A DNA stretch of 64,000 bases from Prevotella sp. (GTDB taxonomy: Bacteria; Bacteroidota; Bacteroidia; Bacteroidales; Bacteroidaceae): contig JAILEG010000005.1 in the NCBI GenBank assembly GCA_024688365.1, positions 52,194 through 116,193 of the forward strand, given 5' to 3'. Under the pieces are notes generated by a model. It searched no databases. It had not been told where the DNA came from and worked only from the letters and a program-made list of their open reading frames with translations. Within the stretch, counting starts at the first letter, position 1; each line of letters begins with the position of its first letter. The translations under genes were made by a program, and so were the position numbers. Shown here in pieces: positions 59,473-64,000 of this stretch.

Positions 59473-59527
59473 AACGCTTGTTATTCTGTCTGCAAAGATA
59501 ATACTTTGTTACCGAATAACAAGCGTT
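59473..59527. repeat. Perfect 14-base inverted repeat at the end of the mobilisation operon
   Basis: AACGCTTGTTATTC and GAATAACAAGCGTT, separated by 27 bases that contain a smaller dyad CAAAG-N6-CTTTG. It lies 53 bases past the relaxase stop. It may be the operon terminator (AACGCTTGTTATT.. then T-rich) or part of the element's attachment region. Confidence 0.6.
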
Positions 59528-59579
59528 TTTGATGAAATATTCCTATTTCTGCACTTTTGATTGGCTGTTTGGCTGTGGG

Positions 59580-60644
59580 TTATATACCTCTTCCTCTTTT
59601 CTTCTTTCTGTTGGCTTGGTTTCTCAATTTACGCTGCCACGCAGCTTCGGCATAGTCATCGCCCTGTGAGGTTGGTGTAATCAATTCACCCAACCCTTCC
59701 ACTACTTCATCGGCTGCGCTAATGGCTGCATCTACCATTGTACCGATAGCCTGTGTAATCTGCGGAGTTTCTTCTGATGCTCGTGGTATGTATGAACGAC
59801 TTTTAGGTACAAGTTGGTAACCTGTATCGGGTTGTTCTTTCTTTTCTGTCGGCTTTTGTATTGTTTGGTGTGGTTTCTTTGATTCTTCCCTGTTAGTTGG
59901 TTCAAAGTTCTTCTGCAAGGAACGGTAGCCGAATTCCCTACCGATTTCGGATGCCTTGAATGATTGTCCTGCGTATGAGAACTTCAAGCCATAGACCTTG
60001 CCCTGCTTGTTCTTCATGCGCTCTATGGTAATGCCCTTCTTGTTCAACTCGTAGAGGAACATAGAATGCCCGATAATACCTGTACCTTTGTACTTGTCAA
60101 GCAGGGCATAACAGATTTGTCGCACCTCTTTCTTTATTTGCTCTCTCGTTGGGTTAGATTTTTCCTTTTGGTGTTTTCTGTCTGTCTTGACCTCTTTTGC
60201 AATAGTCAAACCTTTCTCCCTACTGATTTCCTCCGCCACCCTTGCTGCCCTGTTGCTCACAAAAGTGGTATCATAGACCTCTCCGTACAGGCTGATGCGG
60301 TTGGCAATGATATGGATATGCCTGTTGTCGGTATCTTTGTGCGTTACCGCCACCCATTGGTGGTTGTCAAGTCCCATTCGCTTGGCAAATAGATGGGCTA
60401 TTCCCATAAGCTCGGATACAGGCAGTCTTTTCTCGTCCTGTGGTGCTATACCGATTTCGATACGGAGAAACTTGTTCCTGCAACGGCTGTTATAGTCGCT
60501 GACCACCTTCATTTCCTCATAGACAGTCTTTGGCTCCCTGCTGCAAAGATTGTGGAAGGCAAGCCGGCTACCGAGCTTGCCTTCCCTAAATATATAGTCC
60601 AAAGCCGTACTTCCGTGGGCTATCGCCTTACATTTTCCTATCAT
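59580..60644 (-). CDS. Relaxase / mobilization nuclease (MobB-like)
   Basis: A 354-residue relaxase that nicks oriT and stays bound to the DNA 5' end during conjugative transfer. The histidine triad motif is VAVTHKDTDNRHIHIIANR near residue 118, and the start MIGKCKAIAHGSTALDYI carries the conserved N-terminal region. The C-terminal third is basic and low-complexity (KKRGRGI). Its start overlaps the mobC stop by 17 bases. The protein mobilises the element by using another element's transfer channel, since no mating-pair genes are seen. Confidence 0.92.
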   Translation of the reverse strand: MIGKCKAIAHGSTALDYIFREGKLGSRLAFHNLCSREPKTVYEEMKVVSDYNSRCRNKFLRIEIGIAPQDEKRLPVSELMGIAHLFAKRMGLDNHQWVAVTHKDTDNRHIHIIANRISLYGEVYDTTFVSNRAARVAEEISREKGLTIAKEVKTDRKHQKEKSNPTREQIKKEVRQICYALLDKYKGTGIIGHSMFLYELNKKGITIERMKNKQGKVYGLKFSYAGQSFKASEIGREFGYRSLQKNFEPTNREESKKPHQTIQKPTEKKEQPDTGYQLVPKSRSYIPRASEETPQITQAIGTMVDAAISAADEVVEGLGELITPTSQGDDYAEAAWQRKLRNQANRKKKRGRGI

Positions 60645-61059
60645 CTTTTGTCATATTTAAGACTTTATATATCTCATCGTCCACACGAAAATGGGGGTCG
60701 TAAAAACGCTTAAATGCTTCCTTTGCACATAGGGAAAGGTTCTTTGTGATATGTAGCCACCTTTCATCCTTGACCTTGATGAGGTTGGAAACCTGCCCGT
60801 AGAACCTTCCTGTATGCTGGAGAATGGCAATGGCTTCCCTCTCGTTGTCGGTCATCTTGGGAACGGCTGTTACTTCTCCGTTTAGGAGTATGTCACGGCA
60901 GTAGTCTGAGAACTTCCGACCCGTGCTTTCCGCCCTTGACTTGATGCGCTGCTTTTCCTCTAAGGTGCATCTTACCTTGATGAACTCCGTCTTGTTCATC
61001 CTCGCTTCTTCTTTACCTCGTTGCTGCCATTTGGCAGTTCTGCTATCATATCTGTTCAT
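60628..61059 (-). CDS. mobC: Relaxosome accessory protein MobC
   Basis: A 143-residue basic protein with a ribbon-helix-helix-like N-terminal region (MNKTEFIKVRCTLEEKQRIKSRAESTGRKFSDYCRDILLNG) and the bacterial mobilisation MobC domain (ILQHTGRFYGQVSNLIKV). It binds oriT and helps the relaxase. The internal ATG at 60999 (MNKTEF) may be the real start; the upstream 20 residues are basic and weakly supported. Upstream is a 350-base noncoding stretch rich in hairpins, the likely oriT. Confidence 0.88.
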   Translation of the reverse strand: MNRYDSRTAKWQQRGKEEARMNKTEFIKVRCTLEEKQRIKSRAESTGRKFSDYCRDILLNGEVTAVPKMTDNEREAIAILQHTGRFYGQVSNLIKVKDERWLHITKNLSLCAKEAFKRFYDPHFRVDDEIYKVLNMTKDDRKM

Positions 61060-61410
61060 ATAAAAGTCCTCTTTTCTTTGTTTTCAATCTTGCTTAATTT
61101 CCGAACGCTGACCGATGAGAACGGAGTGATTACGGTCTAATCTCCCCGACAGTCTGACGAGGGGAGCTGGGAGCAGTTTGTGGGTACAAACTGACGTCTT
61201 GCAATGTCAGTGATAAGACCATTTACGCACAAGGCGTTTTGCTGTCGAAAAGTGAATGCCGTGCATTCTTTGACTCATTACGTTCGGGACACTCCGTTCA
61301 TTCGGTATGTTCAGCAAATGTCCGTTGCTCTGTTCTCTGAAAAGGGTCGAGGGTTTTGATTGGAAAGATTGCCCCTTTTCCATCTCCCCCTTGCCTCCCT
61401 TTCATTCTGT
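61060..61410 (-). other. Candidate origin of transfer
   Basis: A 351-base noncoding stretch between mobC and the DUF3408 gene with several inverted repeats: CTCCCC/GGGGAG (61142-61166), CAGTTTGT-GGGT-ACAAACTG (61174-61193) and CTGAC/GTCAG directly after. Hairpins beside mobC and relaxase genes are the usual setting of oriT. The nick site cannot be located by eye. Confidence 0.6.
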
Positions 61411-61845
61411 TTACAGCCTTCTCCATTTCTCTATGTCCTCACCGTATTCCTCCAAATGGAGGCGCACGATGTTCTCCACGAAACTTGAAAGGTTGCTGCC
61501 CCTGTCGCCCAACCTGCGCACGATGAAGTCGGCACGCTCCCGTGTCTCCCTGCTCAGATAGACCGCCTTTCGGTCGCTCAGTTTGGTTGGCATAAGATAG
61601 GCTTGCTTGTAGGCTTCAAGCGTTTCCTTTCTCATCTTGGTACTGACGCGTCTCTGAACGGGCATGTTCCGCGTGTTCCGTGCAGGCTCGGAGTGCGTGG
61701 TATTCTCTGTGTTCAGTTCAATAGTTGGTCTTTCTGTTTCAGGAACCGCAGTCTCTTCCTGTGGAGTAGATTCGTTCTCTGTTTCGTCTTCCACGCCCAA
61801 ATACCTTAAAAAGTCTTTGTCTGTTATCTTTGTCTTCTTTTCCAT
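61411..61845 (-). CDS. DUF3408 mobile-element protein
   Basis: A 144-residue protein: acidic, low-complexity first half and a C-terminal DUF3408 domain (RKAVYLSRETRERADFIVRRLGDRGSNLSSFVENIVRLHLEEYG), probably ribbon-helix-helix DNA binding. It is confined to conjugative and mobilizable elements of Bacteroidota. It begins four bases after the primase-like gene ends, hence co-transcribed. The precise job is unknown; oriT or partition-type binding is plausible. Confidence 0.87.
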   Translation of the reverse strand: MEKKTKITDKDFLRYLGVEDETENESTPQEETAVPETERPTIELNTENTTHSEPARNTRNMPVQRRVSTKMRKETLEAYKQAYLMPTKLSDRKAVYLSRETRERADFIVRRLGDRGSNLSSFVENIVRLHLEEYGEDIEKWRRL

Positions 61846-61849
61846 ATCC

Positions 61850-62836
61850 TTATCTCATTTTATGTTTGGCTTGTTTTGATTTCTTGTTTTGATTTTGTTT
61901 TGTAACCGCCCCCCGTGTCCGTTCCTGCACTTTCTGCTGCTCCTGCTCACGGACACGGCTGACATGAAAATCGTTGAGGTCCTTGAAGTTTCTGTAATAC
62001 ACGGACATATCCTCCACCTTGAAACCTGCTCTGATAAAATCATCGGTTGCCCTCCGTCCTGCTTCATCATTGTCAAGGAAAGCACGGATATGCGTTAGGT
62101 TGTGGTCATTCAGATAGCGGATAGCCTTTGCCACATTGCTTACGGAGTTCATAACAAGGCAGCGGTTGATGATTTCTTCTTTCATTGAAAGAAAGGAAAG
62201 AAAGTCCATAAACCCTTCGAAGATACATACGGGCTCCGCTCTGTCCGTGAATATCGGAGTAATGTCCTTCGGGGCAATCGTTCCCTTGAACGTATTGTCG
62301 TCCCGAAGCTCATAGCCTCCCGATTGATTAGCGAAGCCGATAGCCTGATAGCATCTGCCCCTTACCTCATAGCAGATACATTTGAGAAAAGGTCTTGCCC
62401 TGTTAAGGTCGATGCAGCGCTTATCGGCAAGATAGGCCTCTAAGTGAGAAGGCAGGGTGTCTGATACCTCTATCAGTCGCCTTGCCCCACTTGGCTGCCA
62501 TGGCGTGACTGGACCGGTACCGATGTCTGACTTCTCTTTTGAAAGACCGTACGCTGCATCAAGGGAAGCGGTCTGTCCCAAACGGCGGATGGCTTCCTGC
62601 AGCGTGCAGCCCTCCATACGCATACAGAGGTCGATGATACTTCCGCCCCTGCCTTCGGCATAGTCTATCCAAAGGTTCTTCTGTATGTCCACCTTGAAAC
62701 TCGGATGTGTTTCCGCCCTCATCGGTGAGCGGTATAGGGCATAGGCAGGTGCCCTTCGCACGGGCTTGATGCCTTTCCTTTCAAGATACTCCACGATGGG
62801 GTATCGCTTGATTGCTGACAAATCTTCTTCTTTCAT
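61850..62836 (-). CDS. Toprim-domain primase-like protein
   Basis: A 328-residue protein laid out like a bacterial primase: N-terminal CHC2-like domain (residues about 10-85, ending EGRGGSIIDLCMRMEG), then a toprim domain (VCIFEGFMDFLSFLSMKEE, Glu near residue 212; HIRAFLDNDEAGRRA near residue 251). The zinc ligands of the CHC2 domain are replaced (YRSPMRAETHPSF), so zinc binding is lost. Such proteins occur with VapE in mobilizable elements and are thought to aid replication of the excised or transferred DNA. Confidence 0.87.
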   Translation of the reverse strand: MKEEDLSAIKRYPIVEYLERKGIKPVRRAPAYALYRSPMRAETHPSFKVDIQKNLWIDYAEGRGGSIIDLCMRMEGCTLQEAIRRLGQTASLDAAYGLSKEKSDIGTGPVTPWQPSGARRLIEVSDTLPSHLEAYLADKRCIDLNRARPFLKCICYEVRGRCYQAIGFANQSGGYELRDDNTFKGTIAPKDITPIFTDRAEPVCIFEGFMDFLSFLSMKEEIINRCLVMNSVSNVAKAIRYLNDHNLTHIRAFLDNDEAGRRATDDFIRAGFKVEDMSVYYRNFKDLNDFHVSRVREQEQQKVQERTRGAVTKQNQNKKSKQAKHKMR

Positions 62837-63015
62837 TACTTGAATATTTAAGTGATTGAATTATAATGTCTTACTAAATATTTATGCTTTATTTTCTGTT
62901 TCCGAAGTTTTCCCCCTCCAAACTTTTTCATCTTTCTTCTTACTACACACTATTTTGTTGTAAGTTATTGATAATCAACACTACCTTGTAGTACATGACA
63001 ATACTACACACCCTA

Positions 63016-64000
63016 CTACTTCAGGCTACTACAACTGTCAAGCAAAGGACAGGGCAGTATCTTCCTTATCTTATACACATAGACAGGACTGCCACCGTCA
63101 CGCCTTTTGCTCACTTTCTCAAAGCCAGCCCTTTTAAGGGCTTCGCCCATGTGCTTTAACGACAATGGGTGATGCATATAGTAGCCTAAATAGGTAATTA
63201 TCTCTGTGGTGGTCATATAGGAGCAGCGGGGATTATCATCAGTTGGCTTCTCGAAGCACCTCAACAGAAGTTCCGTTTCTGCGGTCTGCACTTGGAAATC
63301 CTCACTCTCCCTGTATAGTTCCACTGTTTCATCATCGTCAAACCAATAGTGGAAACCAGCGTTGAGCAGGGCTTTGGCTTCCGCATAGACACTGTCCATT
63401 GAGATTGCCTTTGCACGTTCTATATCAATGGAAAGCACCTCAAAGGGCAGGAACCGTCTGCTGCCTGTCGGGTCTGTAAGGAAGTCATTGCCGTTTACCG
63501 ATGCCACGAAACTTGCCAAATGGGGATGCTCCTCCACATACTTGTCGTAGGGCATGCGGTATTTGACCATCGGGCAGGTAATGAGGTTCTTGAGTTCGTT
63601 CTCGTCACGTTTGTTGAGGGCTTTGAGCTGGTCGTCGATATTCACGATGAGATTCTGCCCTATATAGGTAAGCGTGTCCTTCTCCTGCGGATATATCTTG
63701 CCCGTATAGCTGTAACCGTGCAGTGCCGGCGGACAGAGCAAATCCAAGAATGTGGTCTTGAACTTGCCCTGCTCGCCTGTCAGCACGAGGCAGGTATGGT
63801 TACGGCACTCACGGTCGTCCATTGCGTTGGCAACTACTGCCACGAGCCATCTAGTGAGGTATGGTAGCCATTTTTTGTGATTGCGCACCACAACGCAACT
63901 TGCCAGTTCGGGAATGGCTTTCAGTAAAAGAGAGGAGATATTACTATTACCTTCATCACAGCCTATATCCACCAATGGCAATGCCTTGAAATACTCCTGT
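63016..64000 (-). CDS. VapE-family primase/helicase (C-terminal part, runs off right edge)
   Basis: The C-terminal 327 residues of a virulence-associated-E protein; the reading frame is open to the window edge (the track start at 63981 is not real). It has a P-loop variant LTGEQGKFKTTFLD, Walker-B-like NLIVNIDDQLKAL, an arginine-containing TGSRRFLPFEV, and the DUF3874 winged-helix-like C terminus (SLKHMGEALKRAGFEKVSKRR). VapE proteins are SF3-type helicases that replicate mobile elements. The 179 bases between it and the primase gene are noncoding, with two copies of TACTACACAC. Confidence 0.87.
   Translation of the reverse strand, partial: QEYFKALPLVDIGCDEGNSNISSLLLKAIPELASCVVVRNHKKWLPYLTRWLVAVVANAMDDRECRNHTCLVLTGEQGKFKTTFLDLLCPPALHGYSYTGKIYPQEKDTLTYIGQNLIVNIDDQLKALNKRDENELKNLITCPMVKYRMPYDKYVEEHPHLASFVASVNGNDFLTDPTGSRRFLPFEVLSIDIERAKAISMDSVYAEAKALLNAGFHYWFDDDETVELYRESEDFQVQTAETELLLRCFEKPTDDNPRCSYMTTTEIITYLGYYMHHPLSLKHMGEALKRAGFEKVSKRRDGGSPVYVYKIRKILPCPLLDSCSSLK

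Overview
The window comes from a Bacteroidota chromosome, most likely a Prevotella-type organism (order Bacteroidales) with roughly balanced base composition. The evidence is the gene families (SusC/SusD pair, DUF4369 lipoprotein, DUF5606, a type IX-like C-terminal sorting domain, an MetH activation domain encoded as its own protein, DUF3408 mobilisation gene) and many promoters of the Bacteroidota form TTTG-N19/20-TAnnTTTG instead of -35/-10 boxes. The genus is inferred, not proven.

Positions 1-25,000 are mostly core housekeeping: a truncated mfd; a HAD phosphatase; a leftward block of pyrC, a MetH-activation protein, a metallophosphoesterase and plsC; a DivIC/FtsB-like protein; dnaX; lptD; a transsulfuration pair for methionine synthesis; a leftward rplY-pth-hslR-purN block; and a rightward nusB-yajC-ybbR-coaE-DUF5606 block. 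From 25 to 31 kb a Crp/Fnr regulator faces a hemerythrin gene, followed by a large secreted protein and an Hsp20 gene with a sigma-54-like promoter. From 31 to 43 kb there are an isolated SusC/SusD pair, two sodium/dicarboxylate-type symporters, a CPA2 antiporter, peptidase T and tRNA-Arg(CCG). From 43 to 58 kb lie asnA, the agmatine-to-putrescine pair aguA/aguB, a 34-codon small gene with its own promoter, several secreted proteins of unknown role, nif3, a zinc-ribbon protein, a cyclophilin, a TerB/DnaJ protein and holA.

From about 58 kb to the right edge the sequence becomes an integrative mobilizable element: an 800-base AT-rich stretch, an XRE-type regulator, then leftward relaxase, MobC, an oriT-like hairpin region, DUF3408, a toprim primase-like protein and a VapE-type helicase/primase running off the window. 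Its integrase and right end are not in view.

The least explained signal is a set of short tandem arrays between genes, each with a period of 22 bases (23 in one array and 67, about three times 22, in another). Each array has its own sequence; in several, a conserved half of 11-14 bases, often a dyad with a four-base centre, alternates with a variable half. One array consists of four boxes TTGAY-N4-GTCAA, close to the FNR-type consensus, lying between aguA and the small gene. Other points of note are several genes whose predicted transcription start falls on or next to the ATG, overlapping face-to-face promoters of holA and a restriction-type nuclease-fold gene, a ten-base C tract next to a promoter, and a frameshifted small lipoprotein.
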